Position numbers and translations under genes: made by a program. 64,000 bases of DNA, taken from positions 6,097,501 through 6,161,500 of the forward strand of contig NZ_CP077093.1 of the NCBI RefSeq assembly GCF_014268755.2, given 5' to 3'. Position 1 is the first letter of the stretch; each line of letters begins with the position of its first letter. Shown here piece after piece: positions 1 through 11,215 of the stretch. The DNA comes from Pseudomonas vanderleydeniana (GTDB taxonomy: Bacteria > Pseudomonadota > Gammaproteobacteria > Pseudomonadales > Pseudomonadaceae). The notes under the pieces are model-generated. The model saw only the letters and a list, made by a program, of their open reading frames with translations, was not told the origin of the DNA and searched no databases.

Positions 1-1251
1 GGCCATGATGTCGTTGGCGTGGATATTTCCAAGGACAAGATCGACCTGATCAACAACGGCAAGTCGCCGATTGTCGAGCCAGGCCTGGAACCCCTGCTGG
101 CCCAGGGCATTGCCAGCGGTCGCCTGCGCGGTACCACCGATTTCGCCGAGGCGATCCGGGCCACCGACCTGTCGATGCTGTGCGTCGGTACGCCGAGCAA
201 GAAGAACGGCGACCTGGAGCTGAACTACATCGAGTCGGTATGCCGTGAAATCGGCTTCGTCCTGCGCGACAAGACCACTCGCCACACCATCGTCGTGCGC
301 AGCACCGTACTGCCGGGCACCGTGAAGAACGTGGTGATCCCGATCCTCGAAGACTGTTCGGGCAAGAAGGCCGGCGTCGACTTCGGCGTTGCGGTCAACC
401 CCGAGTTCCTGCGCGAAAGTACCGCGATCAAGGACTACGACTACCCGCCGATGACCGTCATCGGCGAACTCGACAGTGCTTCGGGCGACGTCCTGCAGGC
501 CCTCTACGAGGAACTCGACGCACCGATCATCCGCAAGGACATCGAGGTGGCCGAGATGATCAAGTACACCTGCAACGTCTGGCACGCCACCAAGGTGACC
601 TTCGCCAACGAGATCGGCAACATCGCCAAGGCCGTCGGTGTCGACGGTCGTGAGGTGATGGACGTGGTCTGCCAGGACAAGACCCTCAACCTGTCCCAGT
701 ACTACATGCGCCCGGGCTTCGCCTTCGGCGGTTCCTGCCTGCCCAAGGACGTGCGTGCCCTGACCTACCGCGCCGGCTCCCTGGACGTCGAGTCGCCACT
801 GCTCAACTCGCTGATGCGCAGCAACGAGACTCAGGTGCAGAACGCCTTCGACATCGTCGCCAGCCACGACAAGCGCAAGGTCGCCCTGCTCGGCCTGAGC
901 TTCAAGGCCGGTACCGACGACCTGCGTGAAAGCCCGCTGGTGGAACTGGCGGAAATGCTGATCGGCAAGGGCTTCGACCTGAGCATCTACGACAAGAACG
1001 TCGAATACGCCCGCGTCCATGGCGCGAACAAGGACTACATCGAATCGAAGATTCCCCACGTGTCGTCCCTGCTCAACGCCGACTTCGACCAGGTCGTGGA
1101 CAACAGCGACGTGATCATTCTCGGCAACCGCGACGAGAAGTTCCGCGCCCTGGCCGAGAACACCCCGCACGGCAAGCAGGTCATCGACCTGGTCGGCTTC
1201 ATGTCCAAGCCGACCAGCCCCGAGGGCCGTGCCGAAGGGATCTGCTGGTAA
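1..1251 (+). CDS. algD: GDP-mannose 6-dehydrogenase AlgD (5' partial)
   Basis: Oxidises GDP-mannose to GDP-mannuronate with two NAD+, the committed step of alginate synthesis, in the cytoplasm. The reading frame is open from base 1 (GHDVVGVDIS...), so about 22 N-terminal residues with the GxGxxG nucleotide-binding loop lie outside the window; the GTG at 19 is not the real start. The catalytic cysteine sits in GGSCLPKD at codon 246 of the visible part, which becomes residue 268 once 22 residues are added, as in the P. aeruginosa enzyme. It is the first gene of the alginate operon, so the main AlgU-dependent promoter must lie upstream of the window. A REP pair separates it from alg8. Confidence 0.98.
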   Translation, partial: GHDVVGVDISKDKIDLINNGKSPIVEPGLEPLLAQGIASGRLRGTTDFAEAIRATDLSMLCVGTPSKKNGDLELNYIESVCREIGFVLRDKTTRHTIVVRSTVLPGTVKNVVIPILEDCSGKKAGVDFGVAVNPEFLRESTAIKDYDYPPMTVIGELDSASGDVLQALYEELDAPIIRKDIEVAEMIKYTCNVWHATKVTFANEIGNIAKAVGVDGREVMDVVCQDKTLNLSQYYMRPGFAFGGSCLPKDVRALTYRAGSLDVESPLLNSLMRSNETQVQNAFDIVASHDKRKVALLGLSFKAGTDDLRESPLVELAEMLIGKGFDLSIYDKNVEYARVHGANKDYIESKIPHVSSLLNADFDQVVDNSDVIILGNRDEKFRALAENTPHGKQVIDLVGFMSKPTSPEGRAEGICW

Positions 1252-1276
1252 ACCCGCGACAACCGCCCCGCGGTTG

Positions 1277-1335
1277 ATCGCCAGGCCGGCCCCACGGGTC
1301 ACTCCCCTCCCTATGGGAGCCGGCTTGCTGGCGAT
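1277..1335. repeat. REP pair in the algD-alg8 gap
   Basis: Two imperfect inverted copies of the Pseudomonas REP type with core GGGAGCCGGCTTGCTGGCGA occupy 1277-1297 and 1312-1335. They can fold into a stem-loop in the transcript between algD and alg8 (gap 1252-1416). The right arm is a good REP match and the left arm is eroded. No T-run follows, so a strong terminator is unlikely; RNA processing or partial attenuation is possible. Confidence 0.8.
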
Positions 1336-1416
1336 GGCGTCCGACAGGGCGCCTCGCTCCCAGGATTGCTAAACGACCCACTCGGGCCCCGCCCGAGACA
1401 CAGATGGATGCAGATT

Positions 1417-2898
1417 ATGCACAGGCTGAAACATGGCCTCCTCCAGGCCGCCGGTTGGCTGTTCTACCTGACGTTGCTGATGGGCCTGGCCTCACTGCTG
1501 CCCACGTCGACCTTCGACTCCGAATCCAAGAACTTCATCTTCCTGATCGGTGCCGTGGGTATCTGGCGCTACTCCATGGGCGCTACCCATTTCGTGCGCG
1601 GGATGATCTTTCTCTACATCGTCTACCCGCACCTGCGGCGCAAACTGCGCAAGCTGGGCAAGGCCGCGGACCCGTCCCACGTGTTCCTGATGGTCACCAG
1701 CTTTCGCATCGACGCCCACACCACCGCTCAGGTCTACCAGTCGGTGATTCGCGAAGCCATCGAGTGCGGTTTCCCCACCACCGTGGTCTGCTCGCTGGTG
1801 GAAATGTCCGATGAACTGCTGGTCAAGAGCCTCTGGGAGCGGATGAATCCGCCAGAGCGGGTCACCCTCGACTTCGTCCGTATCGCCGGCACCGGCAAGC
1901 GCGATGGCCTGGCCTTCGGCTTCCGGGCGATCTCCCGGCACCTGCCGGACGAGCGTGCGGTGGTCGCGGTGATCGACGGCGATACCGTGCTCAGCGAAGG
2001 CGTGGTGCGTCGCACCGTGCCCTGGTTCCAGCTGTTCGACAACGTCGGCGGCCTGACCACCAACGAATTCTGCGAAGTACGTGGCGGCTACATCATGAGC
2101 GAGTGGCACAAGCTGCGCTTCGCCCAGCGCCACATCAACATGTGCTCCATGGCCCTGTCCAAGCGGGTGCTGACCATGACCGGCCGCATGTCGGTGTTCC
2201 GTGCCGACGTGGTCACCGACGCGGGCTTCATCGCCGACGTCGAGAACGACTCGCTGGAACACTGGCGCCTGGGGCGTTTCCGCTTCCTCACCGGTGACGA
2301 CAAGTCCAGCTGGTACAGCCTGATGCGCCTGGGCTACGACACCTTCTACGTGCCCGACGCGGCGATCCACACCGTGGAACACCCGCCGGAGAAGAGCTTC
2401 ATCAAGTCCAGCCGCAAGCTGATGTACCGCTGGTACGGCAACAACCTGCGCCAGAACTCCCGGGCCCTGGGCCTGGGTATCCGCCGCCTTGGCGTGTTCA
2501 CCAGCGTGGTGCTGTTCGACCAGCGCGTGTCGATGTGGACCTCGCTGCTGGGGCTCACCGTGGCGCTGATCGCCAGCTTCAAGTACGGCATCGAATTCAT
2601 CCTCGCCTACCTGCTGTGGATCGGCATCACCCGCCTGATCCTGACGATCCTGCTGGCCTGTTCCGGCCACAGCATCGGCCCGGCCTACCCGGCGATCCTC
2701 TATTACAACCAGATCGTCGGCGCGCTGATGAAGATCTACGTGTTCTTCCGCCTCGACCGCCAGTCCTGGACCCGCCAGGACACCAAACTGAGCCGCGACC
2801 TCGCCAGCTTTCAAGGTTGGTTCAACACCTGGTCGTCCCGGACCATGACCTTCTCCGCCGGCAGCATTTTCGTCGCCGTGCTGATGACGATGGTCTGA
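1417..2898 (+). CDS. alg8: Alginate polymerase catalytic subunit Alg8
   Basis: Inner-membrane family 2 glycosyltransferase that polymerises GDP-mannuronate and hands the chain to the periplasm together with Alg44. The start was set at the ATG giving [14 protein letters not shown], which matches the known N-terminus and gives 493 aa (about 494 in P. aeruginosa); the longer reading frame upstream begins inside the REP-rich gap. Visible are N-terminal membrane segments, the acidic motif [14 protein letters not shown], the acceptor-site-like [11 protein letters not shown], and further membrane segments in the C-terminal third. It lies 37 bases before alg44, its functional partner. Confidence 0.97.
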   Translation: MHRLKHGLLQAAGWLFYLTLLMGLASLLPTSTFDSESKNFIFLIGAVGIWRYSMGATHFVRGMIFLYIVYPHLRRKLRKLGKAADPSHVFLMVTSFRIDAHTTAQVYQSVIREAIECGFPTTVVCSLVEMSDELLVKSLWERMNPPERVTLDFVRIAGTGKRDGLAFGFRAISRHLPDERAVVAVIDGDTVLSEGVVRRTVPWFQLFDNVGGLTTNEFCEVRGGYIMSEWHKLRFAQRHINMCSMALSKRVLTMTGRMSVFRADVVTDAGFIADVENDSLEHWRLGRFRFLTGDDKSSWYSLMRLGYDTFYVPDAAIHTVEHPPEKSFIKSSRKLMYRWYGNNLRQNSRALGLGIRRLGVFTSVVLFDQRVSMWTSLLGLTVALIASFKYGIEFILAYLLWIGITRLILTILLACSGHSIGPAYPAILYYNQIVGALMKIYVFFRLDRQSWTRQDTKLSRDLASFQGWFNTWSSRTMTFSAGSIFVAVLMTMV

Positions 2899-2935
2899 CC
2901 CGACTCGCCTGAATTAGCCAATGGAGCTTTAACTC

Positions 2936-4114
2936 ATGAACTCTAAAGTCAACGCCAACGTCGTCCACGAATCCGAAGCCCAGCGCCAGCATGCCCGGGT
3001 GAAGATCCCGGCCAAGCTGCGCTTGTTCGGCCGCGAGGGCAAACCCCTGGAAGTGCGGGTACACGACCTGTCCGCCGGCGGCCTGAGCTTCAACCTGCCG
3101 CCACAGCAACAACAGGAACTGACCCTCGGCGAGGTGCACAAGGGCCGCCTGATGTTCGTCATCGACAACCTCGGCCTGGGCATGGACGTCGAGTTGCAGA
3201 TTCGTGCCTACGACCGCCAGCACGGCCGGGTCGGCTGCCAGTTCCAGAACCTGGAACCACAGGATATCGCCACCCTGCGCCACCTCATCACCTCGCACCT
3301 GGCCGGCGACATCATCAGCATGGGCGACGTGCTCGGCACCCTGCAGCGCGACAACTTCACCAAGGCCCGGCGCAAGAAGGACAGCGGCGGTGGCCTGAGC
3401 CCATTCGGCCGCCTGCGCGCGGTGACCTTCAGCGCCGGCGTGTTCATCGTTGGCCTGGCGGCCTTCGGCTTCGTGCTCAAGTCGGTCTACGGCATGTACT
3501 TCGTCAGCCACGCCCAGGCCGGCCTGGTCAGCGTGCCGGGCGTGAATGTCACCATGCCGCGCGACGGCACCGTGCAGAGCCTGCTCAAGGACGACGGCAT
3601 CGCCGCCAAGGGCGCGCCACTGGCGAGCTTCAGCACCAGCATGCTCGACGTGCTCAAGGGCCACCTGGACGAAGACCAGTTGCAACCGGCCAAGGTCGAG
3701 GAACTGTTCGGCAAGCAGATGACCGGCACCCTGACCTCGCCTTGTGATTGCGTGGTCGCCCAGCAGTTGGTCGCCAACGGCCAGTACGCCAGCAAGGGGG
3801 ACGTGATCTTCCAACTGGTGCCGCGCAACAGCGTCGCCAACGTCGAGGCACGATTCTCCTACCGCCAGTTCGGCGAGGTGCGCCCGGGTACCCGCGTGAC
3901 CTTCCAGGTCGCCGGCGAAGAACAGACCCGCCAGGGCAAGATCGTCAGCAGCACCAGCCTGAAGAGCGACGACCTGTCTTCCGACATTCGCGTGCTGATC
4001 AAGCCGGATGAAAGCCTGGACAGCAGCCTCGCCGGTCGCCCCGTGGAAGTGAACAGCGATCGCGGGCCGAACCTGAACTGGCTGATCGACAAAGCCATGG
4101 CCGCCGGACTGTAA
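2936..4114 (+). CDS. alg44: Alginate co-polymerase Alg44, c-di-GMP receptor
   Basis: Inner-membrane protein that binds cyclic di-GMP through a PilZ domain and activates Alg8. The PilZ signature is complete: RQHAR at residues 17-21 and DLSAGG with D44, S46 and G49. A single transmembrane segment follows at about residues 160-188, then a periplasmic region resembling membrane-fusion (HlyD-type) proteins that should link to AlgK and AlgE. Length 392 aa, close to the 389 aa of P. aeruginosa. Because the c-di-GMP ligands are intact, post-translational control of polymerisation should work in this strain. Confidence 0.97.
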   Translation: MNSKVNANVVHESEAQRQHARVKIPAKLRLFGREGKPLEVRVHDLSAGGLSFNLPPQQQQELTLGEVHKGRLMFVIDNLGLGMDVELQIRAYDRQHGRVGCQFQNLEPQDIATLRHLITSHLAGDIISMGDVLGTLQRDNFTKARRKKDSGGGLSPFGRLRAVTFSAGVFIVGLAAFGFVLKSVYGMYFVSHAQAGLVSVPGVNVTMPRDGTVQSLLKDDGIAAKGAPLASFSTSMLDVLKGHLDEDQLQPAKVEELFGKQMTGTLTSPCDCVVAQQLVANGQYASKGDVIFQLVPRNSVANVEARFSYRQFGEVRPGTRVTFQVAGEEQTRQGKIVSSTSLKSDDLSSDIRVLIKPDESLDSSLAGRPVEVNSDRGPNLNWLIDKAMAAGL

Positions 4115-4123
4115 GCGGAGGAC

Positions 4124-5527
4124 ATGCCTGTGACGACCTTCAGACCCCTGCCCCTGACACTGGCCATGGCGATCGGCCTGGCCGGTTGCTCCGGTCTGCC
4201 CGACCAACGCCTGGCCAATGAGGCGCTCAAGCGTGGCGACACTGCCCTGGCCGAGCAGAACTACCGCCAACTGGCGGACCTGGGCTACAGCGACGCAAAG
4301 GTGGGCCTGGCCGATATCCAGGTGGAAAGCCGCGACCCAGAGCAAATCCGCCAGGCCGAGGCGACCTACCGCGCCGCCGCCGATACCTCGCCGCGTGCCC
4401 AGGCACGCCTGGGGCGGCTGCTGGTGGCCAAGCCGAACGCGACCGAAGCCGAGCACCATGAAGCCGAGAAGCTGCTGAAGAAAGCCTTTGCCAACGGCGA
4501 GGGCAACACGCTGATCCCGCTGGCGATGCTCTACCTGCAATTCCCGCAGAGCTTCCCCGAGGTCAACGCCCAGCAGCAGATCAACCAGTGGCGCAACGCC
4601 GGCTACCCGGAAGCGGGCCTGGCCCAGGTTCTGCTGTACCGCACCCAGGGTACCTACGACCAGCACCTCGACGAAGTGGAAAAGATCTGCAAGGCCGCGC
4701 TCAACAGCACCGACATCTGCTACGTCGAGCTCGCCACCGTCTACCAGAAACGCGCCCAGCCGGAACAGCAGGCCGAACTGCTCAAGCAGTTGCAGGCCGC
4801 CTACAGCCGCGGCACGGTCGGTGCCCAGCGGGTCGACGCCGTCGCCCGCGTACTCGCCGACTCCAGCCTCGGCCAGCCGGATCCGAAAACCGCGCAGGAA
4901 CTGCTCGAGAAGATTGCCCCCGGCTACCCGGCCTCCTGGGTCAGCCTGGCACAGCTGCTCTACGACTTCCCCGACCAGGGCGACGTCAAGCAGATGATGG
5001 AGTACCTGGACAACGGCCGTGCAGCCGACCAGCCACGTGCCGAACTGCTGCTGGGCAAGCTCTACTACGAAGGCAAGTGGGTACCGGCCGATGCGAAACA
5101 GGCCGAGGCCCATTTCCAGAAAGCGGTCGGCCGGGAAGTCGCCGCCGACTACTACCTGGGGCAGATCTACCGTCGTGGCTACCTCGGCCAGGTCTATCCG
5201 CAGAAGGCCCTCGACCACCTGCTCAAGGCCGCGCGCAACGGCCAGAACAGCGCCGACTTCGCCATCGCGCAACTGTTTTCCCAGGGTCGCGGGACCAAGC
5301 CCGACCCGCTCAACGCCTACGTCTTCGGCCAACTGGCGAAGACCCAGGACACGCCACAGGCCAATGAGCTGGCCCAGCAACTCGACGAACAACTGCCGCC
5401 TGCCCAGCGCCCCGACGCCCAGCGCCTGTTGCAGCAGGAGCAGCGCCTGCGCGGCACCCTGAGCCGCAACGCGCTGGACCTGCAACAAGTCCTGCAGGAA
5501 GGCGACAGCGAGGAAAAGACCCTATGA
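4124..5527 (+). CDS. algK: Alginate export scaffold lipoprotein AlgK
   Basis: Outer-membrane lipoprotein with TPR/Sel1-like helical repeats that assembles the alginate secretion machinery and helps place the porin AlgE. The signal peptide ends in a lipobox with GLAGC, giving lipidated Cys22. The rest is alpha-helical repeats rich in A, L, Y and G (for example [13 protein letters not shown] and AEAHFQKAV). 467 aa, slightly shorter than P. aeruginosa AlgK. It starts 9 bases after alg44 and overlaps algE by 4 bases, consistent with translational coupling of the two partners. Confidence 0.96.
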   Translation: MPVTTFRPLPLTLAMAIGLAGCSGLPDQRLANEALKRGDTALAEQNYRQLADLGYSDAKVGLADIQVESRDPEQIRQAEATYRAAADTSPRAQARLGRLLVAKPNATEAEHHEAEKLLKKAFANGEGNTLIPLAMLYLQFPQSFPEVNAQQQINQWRNAGYPEAGLAQVLLYRTQGTYDQHLDEVEKICKAALNSTDICYVELATVYQKRAQPEQQAELLKQLQAAYSRGTVGAQRVDAVARVLADSSLGQPDPKTAQELLEKIAPGYPASWVSLAQLLYDFPDQGDVKQMMEYLDNGRAADQPRAELLLGKLYYEGKWVPADAKQAEAHFQKAVGREVAADYYLGQIYRRGYLGQVYPQKALDHLLKAARNGQNSADFAIAQLFSQGRGTKPDPLNAYVFGQLAKTQDTPQANELAQQLDEQLPPAQRPDAQRLLQQEQRLRGTLSRNALDLQQVLQEGDSEEKTL

Positions 5528-7008
5528 CACTCAATCCTTTCGTGAAGGCCGGCATCGGCCTGAGCTTTGCCCTGGCCTGGTCCACGCCGACCCTGGCCGC
5601 GTTCACCGAGACGCAGAACTTCGGCCTGGAAGCGAAGATCACCGCGCAATCGGAAGACGACCGCGACCTCGGCACCCTCAAGGGTGGCGACGCCAACGGC
5701 ATCGGCCTCGACCTGCGCCCCTGGGTCTATGGCGAAAGCGGCAACTGGAGCGCCTATGCCATGGGCCAGGCGGTGACCGCCACCGACATCATCGAGACCG
5801 ATACCCTGCAACAGAGCAATAGCGACCAGCAGAGCTCCAGCAACGATGCCCGCAAGCAGGACAAGAGCTACCTGGCCCTGCGTGAGTTCTGGGTCGGCTA
5901 CAAGGGCTTCACGCCCTACCCCGGCGAGATCCTCAAGTTCGGTCGCCAGCGCCTGCGCAACGACGACGGGCAATGGCGCGACACCAACATCGAGGCGCTG
6001 AACTGGACCTTCGACACCACCCTGCTGCGGGCCAACCTGGGCGCCGCCGAACGCTTCAGCGAGTACCGCACCGACCTCACCGAACTGGCGCCCAAGGACA
6101 AGGACCGCCTGCACGTCTATGGCGACGTCGCCTACCAGTGGACCCCGGGCCAGTGGGTCGGCCTGCGCGCCCATCACACCCATGACGACGGCAAGCTCGA
6201 CTACCCGACGCCCGGTGTCGCCAGCGATCCGCTGGACAAGAAGGAAAACGGCAACCTGACCTGGCTCGGCCTGGAAGCCAACAGCGATGCCTACAACTTC
6301 CGCAACACCAACACGGTCAACTACTGGGCCAGCCTGACCGGCATGAGCGGCCACCGCGACACGGTCAACGCGCTCAACGCCGACGGCAGCCGCCCGGCCG
6401 AGGCCAAGCGCGGCGACAGCGTCAACGGCTGGGCCACCGACCTCGGCATCCGCCTGCGCCTGGACCCGAACTGGCAGGTCGGTGCCGCCTACGCCCGTGC
6501 CAGCGGCGACTACGAACAGAACGGACTGGAAAGCAACCGCTCGAACTTCACCGGCACCCGTTCGCGCATGCACCGTTTCGGCGAAGCCTTCCGCGGCGAA
6601 ATGAACAACCTGCAGACCGCCACCCTGTTCGGTTCCTGGCAACTGCGCGAGGACTACGACGCCAGCCTGGTCTACCACAAGTTCTGGCGTGTCGACGGCA
6701 ACAAGGACGTCGGCAGCAACGGCATCAATGCCGCGCAGAACACCTACGACGACACCACCGGCGCCCTGCTCTCCAGCACCTCGCTGCCGTTGCAGGACGG
6801 CAAGAAGGACATGGGCCAGGAGATGGACCTGGTGGTCACCAAATACTTCAAGCAGGGCCTGCTGCCAGCGGCCCTCAGCCAATCGATCGACGAACCTTCG
6901 GCGCTGGTGCGCTTTCGCGGCGGCGTGTTCAAGCCGGGCAGCGCCTACGGCCACGACGTCGATTCCTACATGCACCGCGCGTTCATCGACGTGATCTGGC
7001 GCTTCTGA
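5524..7008 (+). CDS. algE: Alginate outer-membrane porin AlgE
   Basis: Beta-barrel porin that secretes alginate across the outer membrane. It has a cleavable signal peptide (about 26 residues, ending ...TPTLAA) and alternating beta-strand patterning, and it ends in VIWRF with a C-terminal phenylalanine, the usual signal for the Bam complex. 494 aa against about 490 in P. aeruginosa. The start codon overlaps the algK stop in ATGA, and its stop TGA shares a base with a downstream ATG that could start algG, so the export genes are closely coupled. Confidence 0.97.
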   Translation: MTLNPFVKAGIGLSFALAWSTPTLAAFTETQNFGLEAKITAQSEDDRDLGTLKGGDANGIGLDLRPWVYGESGNWSAYAMGQAVTATDIIETDTLQQSNSDQQSSSNDARKQDKSYLALREFWVGYKGFTPYPGEILKFGRQRLRNDDGQWRDTNIEALNWTFDTTLLRANLGAAERFSEYRTDLTELAPKDKDRLHVYGDVAYQWTPGQWVGLRAHHTHDDGKLDYPTPGVASDPLDKKENGNLTWLGLEANSDAYNFRNTNTVNYWASLTGMSGHRDTVNALNADGSRPAEAKRGDSVNGWATDLGIRLRLDPNWQVGAAYARASGDYEQNGLESNRSNFTGTRSRMHRFGEAFRGEMNNLQTATLFGSWQLREDYDASLVYHKFWRVDGNKDVGSNGINAAQNTYDDTTGALLSSTSLPLQDGKKDMGQEMDLVVTKYFKQGLLPAALSQSIDEPSALVRFRGGVFKPGSAYGHDVDSYMHRAFIDVIWRF

Positions 7009-7034
7009 TGCGGACCGCGAAGGGAGTTTCCAAG

Positions 7035-8621
7035 ATGAATCAGATCGCCATGCAAGGTTCGCTCAGCGCTCTCGCCGTCGCCCTGCTGCTGGCCGGCAGC
7101 ACGGCCCTGGCCAACGTCGAGAAGCCGGCCGCCAGCGGCCAGGCGCCGATCGTTGCCAAGGAACTGCAACAGGCCAAGACCTACACCGTCAGCACCGCGC
7201 CGAGCGAACCGCTGCACCTGGAAAAACCCCGGCTGCCGGATCTCGGCGGCTACACCGCCGAGGCCGTCGCGGCGAAGATCGTGCGCAGCCAGCCGGGCAA
7301 GATCAGCGTGCGCCGGATGATGCAGGAGGATGCGCTCAAGGACTTCATCGGTGGTGACAACAAGATGGCCGAATGGGTGGTACGCCAACACGGCATCCCC
7401 CAGGCGATCTTCGTCGACGACGGCTACCTGAACCTCAAGGACCTGGTGAAGAAGCTGCCGGCCAAGTACATCAGCGAAACCTCGCCAGGCGTGTTCCTGG
7501 CACGGGTACCGATCGTGGTCGGACGCAAGGGCATCCTCGACATCGACGGCCAGACCCAGGAACTGCGGCTGTCCCAGGAAGGCGGCGCGTTCCTGGTCAA
7601 TGACGGGCAGCTGTTCGTGCGTGACACCAGGGTCACCGGCTGGCGCGAGGCCGACAACGGCCCGGCGACCTTCCGCTCACCGAAAGAATTCCGTCCGTTC
7701 CTGCTGGCCTGGGGCGGCACCGAGACCTACATCGTCAACAGCAAGATGGCCAGCTTCGGCTACTCCAACAGTAAATCCTACGGCGTGAGTATTTCCCAGT
7801 ACACGCCGAACATGGCCAAGGTGCTCAAGCGCCCCGAACCGACCGGCTGGATCATCGGCTCGGAGTTCAGCGACATGTGGTACGGCTTCTACTGCTACGA
7901 AACCCGCGACTTCGTGCTCAAGGGCAATACCTACCGCGACAACATCGTCTACGGCATCGACCCCCACGACCGCTCGCACCGGCTGATCATCGCCGACAAC
8001 ACCGTGTACGGCACGAAGAAGAAGCACGGCATCATCATTTCCCGGGAAGTGAACGACAGCTTCATCTTCAACAACCGCAGCTACGACAACCACCTCTCGG
8101 GCCTGGTGATCGACCGCAACAGCGTCAACAACCTGGTCGCCTACAACGAGATCTACAAGAACCACACCGACGGCATCACCCTCTACGAGAGTGCCGACAA
8201 TCTGATCTACGCCAACCGGCTGATCGGCAACAAGCGCCACGGCATCCGCATCCGCAACAGCGTCAACGTGCGCCTGTACGAGAACCTGTCGATGGCCAAC
8301 GGCCTGACCGGCATCTACGGCCACATCAAGGACCTGAGCGACACCGACCGCGACATCAAGCTCGACCCGTTCGATGCCGAGGTCTCGCTGATCGTGGTCG
8401 GCGGTGAACTGGCCGGCAACGGCAGCGGCCCGCTGTCCATCGACTCGCCACTGAGCCTGGAGCTGTACCGGGTGTCCATGCTCGCCCCGAGCAAGAGCAG
8501 CGGCATCAGCTTCACCGGCGTGCTGGGCGATCGCCAGGATGAAATTCTCGACCTGCTGGTGCGCCAGCAGAAAGCCGTGCTGATCGACCCCGTCGAACGC
8601 CAGACCGAATTGCGCGATTGA
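7035..8621 (+). CDS. algG: Periplasmic mannuronan C5-epimerase AlgG
   Basis: Converts mannuronate to guluronate residues in the growing polymer and is also part of the periplasmic scaffold. The start at 7035 was chosen because AAGGGAG lies about 8 bases upstream and a signal peptide follows at once (MNQIAMQGSLSALAVALLLAG); the ATG at 7008 overlapping the algE stop is an alternative that adds 9 residues. A right-handed beta-helix is visible as repeated N/D-rich turns between about residues 230 and 430, with the catalytic DPHDRSH motif (His311 in this numbering). 528 aa. Confidence 0.95.
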   Translation: MNQIAMQGSLSALAVALLLAGSTALANVEKPAASGQAPIVAKELQQAKTYTVSTAPSEPLHLEKPRLPDLGGYTAEAVAAKIVRSQPGKISVRRMMQEDALKDFIGGDNKMAEWVVRQHGIPQAIFVDDGYLNLKDLVKKLPAKYISETSPGVFLARVPIVVGRKGILDIDGQTQELRLSQEGGAFLVNDGQLFVRDTRVTGWREADNGPATFRSPKEFRPFLLAWGGTETYIVNSKMASFGYSNSKSYGVSISQYTPNMAKVLKRPEPTGWIIGSEFSDMWYGFYCYETRDFVLKGNTYRDNIVYGIDPHDRSHRLIIADNTVYGTKKKHGIIISREVNDSFIFNNRSYDNHLSGLVIDRNSVNNLVAYNEIYKNHTDGITLYESADNLIYANRLIGNKRHGIRIRNSVNVRLYENLSMANGLTGIYGHIKDLSDTDRDIKLDPFDAEVSLIVVGGELAGNGSGPLSIDSPLSLELYRVSMLAPSKSSGISFTGVLGDRQDEILDLLVRQQKAVLIDPVERQTELRD

Positions 8622-8632
8622 GGACGACCTTA

Positions 8633-10066
8633 ATGAACCCACACCTGATCAAACTCTTCGGCCTCTGCGCCATCACCACCGCGATTCTCGCCGTCAGCGG
8701 CAACCTGCGGGCCGAGGAAGTGCAGGCACCGAAATTCACCGCCGAACCGTGCTGCAGCCTGTGCCCGGCGGCCCACGATGCGAAGAACTACGTGACCCGC
8801 TACCAGCAGAACTTCACCACCCTGGTACAGGCCCAGGGCGACTGGCTGTTCCGGACCCAGGAAGACCTGCGCACCGAGTTCGATACCACGCCGGAAGGCT
8901 ACAAGCGCCTGCAGCAACTGCACGACGCGTTCAAGAGCAAGGGCGTCGAGTTGGTGGTGGTCTACCAGCCGACCCGTGGCCTGGTGAACCGCAACAAGCT
9001 GTTCCCCGCCGAGCGCGACAAGTTCGATTACCAGAAGGCCCTGCACAACTACCAGGCGATGCTCGGTCGCTTCGCGAAGATGGGCTACCACGTGCCCGAC
9101 CTGTCGCCGTTGACCAACGAACAGCAGGCCCACGACTTCTATTTCCGCGGTGACCAGCACTGGACCCCGTACGGTGCCGAGCGCACGGCGAAGATCGTCG
9201 CCGAGACGGTGAAGAAGGTTCCCGGTTTCGCCGACATCCCCCATCGCGAATTCGAGACCCACGTCTCCGGGCGCATGGGCAAGACCGGCACCCTGCACAA
9301 CATGGCCGGCCAGCTGTGCGGCACCAGCTACGCGATCCAGTACATGGAACAGTTCGCCACCGAGCCCAAGGGCGAGGCGGCGGACGGCGACCTGTTCGGT
9401 GATTCCGGCAACCCGCAGATCACCCTCGTCGGTACCAGCCACAGCGGCAAGAACTACAACTTCGCCGGCTTCCTGCAGCAGTACATCGGCGCCGACATCC
9501 TCAACGTCGCCTTCCCCGGTGGTGGCCTCGAGGGCTCGATGCTGCAGTACCTGGGCAGCGACGAGTTCCAGAAGACCCCGCCGAAGATCCTCATCTGGGA
9601 GTTCTCGCCGCTCTACCGCCTGGACCAGGAAACCATCTACCGGCAGATGATGTCCCTTCTCGACAACGGTTGTGAAGGCAAGAACGCCGACATGACCGCC
9701 AGCACCACGGTCAAGCCGGGCAAGAACGAGTTGCTGGTCAACAGCAGCAACCGCGACCTGCGCAACAGTGGCCACCAGGTCGACATCCGCTTCGCCGACA
9801 CCTCGGTGAAAACCCTGCACGCGACCCTCTGGTACATGAACGGCCGCCACGAGGACATCAAGATCGAGAAACCGGAAACATCGGACACGGACGGACGTTT
9901 CGCCTTCGAACTGCGCACCGACGAGGACTGGGCCAACCAGAACCTGCTGGCGGTCGAAGTCCAGGGCCCGGAACCGGGCACGGCGCCACAGAAGGTCGAG
10001 GCGAAGATCTGCAAACGCAACGTATTCCCCAGCGCCGAGCCCCATCGGGCCCAGGCCGGGTTATGA
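8633..10066 (+). CDS. algX: Alginate O-acetyltransferase AlgX
   Basis: Periplasmic SGNH-hydrolase-like enzyme that transfers acetyl groups to mannuronate and binds the polymer through a C-terminal carbohydrate-binding module. With the ATG at 8633 (GAGG shortly upstream) the catalytic residues fall at D174 and H176 (DQHWTPYG) and S269 (GTSHSGK), the same numbers as in P. aeruginosa AlgX, which supports this start over the TTG at 8618. A signal peptide ends near LRAEE. 477 aa. It follows algG closely and precedes algL. Confidence 0.96.
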   Translation: MNPHLIKLFGLCAITTAILAVSGNLRAEEVQAPKFTAEPCCSLCPAAHDAKNYVTRYQQNFTTLVQAQGDWLFRTQEDLRTEFDTTPEGYKRLQQLHDAFKSKGVELVVVYQPTRGLVNRNKLFPAERDKFDYQKALHNYQAMLGRFAKMGYHVPDLSPLTNEQQAHDFYFRGDQHWTPYGAERTAKIVAETVKKVPGFADIPHREFETHVSGRMGKTGTLHNMAGQLCGTSYAIQYMEQFATEPKGEAADGDLFGDSGNPQITLVGTSHSGKNYNFAGFLQQYIGADILNVAFPGGGLEGSMLQYLGSDEFQKTPPKILIWEFSPLYRLDQETIYRQMMSLLDNGCEGKNADMTASTTVKPGKNELLVNSSNRDLRNSGHQVDIRFADTSVKTLHATLWYMNGRHEDIKIEKPETSDTDGRFAFELRTDEDWANQNLLAVEVQGPEPGTAPQKVEAKICKRNVFPSAEPHRAQAGL

Positions 10067-10077
10067 GGTGCCTGAAG

Positions 10078-11187
10078 ATGACTATCCGCACACTGCTCGT
10101 TCCTTCCCTGCTGGGCCTGGCGATCGTCGCCGGGGCCGCCCAGGCCGCGGCGCCACTGCGCCCGCCACAGGGTTACTTCGCCGCTGTCGACAAGGTCAAG
10201 AGCAGCGACAGCCACGACGGCTGTGACGCCATGCCCCAGCCCTACACCGGCCAGTTGCAGTTCCGCAGCAAGTACGAGGGCTCGGACAAGGCCCGGGCCA
10301 CGCTCAACGTACAGTCGGAAAAGGCCTTTCACGACAGCACCGCCGACATCACCAGCATGGAACGCGGCACCAGCAAGCAGGTGATGCAGTTCATGCGCGA
10401 CGGTCGGCCACAGGAGTTGAGCTGCACGCTGAACTGGTTGACCGCCTGGGCCCAGGCCGATGCGCTGACCTCCAAGGACTTCAACCACACCGGCAAGTCC
10501 ATGCGCAAATGGGCGCTGGGCAGCATGGCCTCGTCCTATATCCGCCTGAAGTTCTCCGACTCGCGCCCGCTGGCGACCCACCAGAAGGAAGCGCAGGAGA
10601 TCGAGGCCTGGTTCGGAAAACTGGCCGACCAGGTGGTCAGCGACTGGGACAACCTGCCGCTGGAGAAGACCAACAACCACTCGTACTGGGCCGCCTGGGC
10701 GGTGATGGCGACCGCCATCGCCACCGACCGCCGCGACCTGTTCGACTGGTCGGTGAAGGAATACCGGATTGCCGCCAACCAGGTCGACCCGCAGGGCTTT
10801 TTGCCCAACGAACTCAAGCGCCAACAACGCGCCCTGGCCTACCACAACTATGCGCTGCCGCCGCTGGCGATGATCGCCAGCTTCGCCCAGGCCAACGGCG
10901 TCGACCTGCGCCAGGAAAACAACGGCGCTCTCAAGCGCCTGGGTGACCGGGTGCTGGCCGGGGTCCAGGACCCCAGCCAGTTCCAGGCCCGCAACGGCCG
11001 CGAGCAGGACATGACCGATCTCAAGGTCGACAGCAAATTCGCCTGGCTGGAGCCCTACTGCACGCTCTACACCTGCCCGGACGATGTGCTGCAGCGCAAG
11101 CACGGGATGCAACCGTTCAAGGCGTTCCGTCTCGGTGGCGACCTGACCCGGGTCTACGACCCGGCGCACGAGAAGGGTAACCACTAA
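10078..11187 (+). CDS. algL: Periplasmic alginate lyase AlgL
   Basis: Family PL5 lyase that cleaves mannuronate linkages by beta-elimination and clears misrouted alginate from the periplasm. The start at 10078 has GAGGTG 7 bases upstream and leads straight into a signal peptide ([19 protein letters not shown], cleavage near AQAA); the ATG at 10063, overlapping the algX stop, is the alternative. The active-site motif NNHSYW (His201 here) and the conserved [10 protein letters not shown] and [11 protein letters not shown] are intact. 369 aa. Unlike its neighbours it is followed by a long 246-base gap with a REPIN before algI. Confidence 0.95.
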   Translation: MTIRTLLVPSLLGLAIVAGAAQAAAPLRPPQGYFAAVDKVKSSDSHDGCDAMPQPYTGQLQFRSKYEGSDKARATLNVQSEKAFHDSTADITSMERGTSKQVMQFMRDGRPQELSCTLNWLTAWAQADALTSKDFNHTGKSMRKWALGSMASSYIRLKFSDSRPLATHQKEAQEIEAWFGKLADQVVSDWDNLPLEKTNNHSYWAAWAVMATAIATDRRDLFDWSVKEYRIAANQVDPQGFLPNELKRQQRALAYHNYALPPLAMIASFAQANGVDLRQENNGALKRLGDRVLAGVQDPSQFQARNGREQDMTDLKVDSKFAWLEPYCTLYTCPDDVLQRKHGMQPFKAFRLGGDLTRVYDPAHEKGNH

Positions 11188-11215
11188 CGAACTTGCAGGG
11201 TGAAAGAGCTTTTTA

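Noticed and set aside
2822..5488. 888-codon open frame on the minus strand opposite alg44 and algK
   Set aside because: It is antisense to two well-supported alginate genes, has low-complexity V/G/L/Q composition and no domain. High third-position GC in the real genes removes stop codons from the opposite strand.
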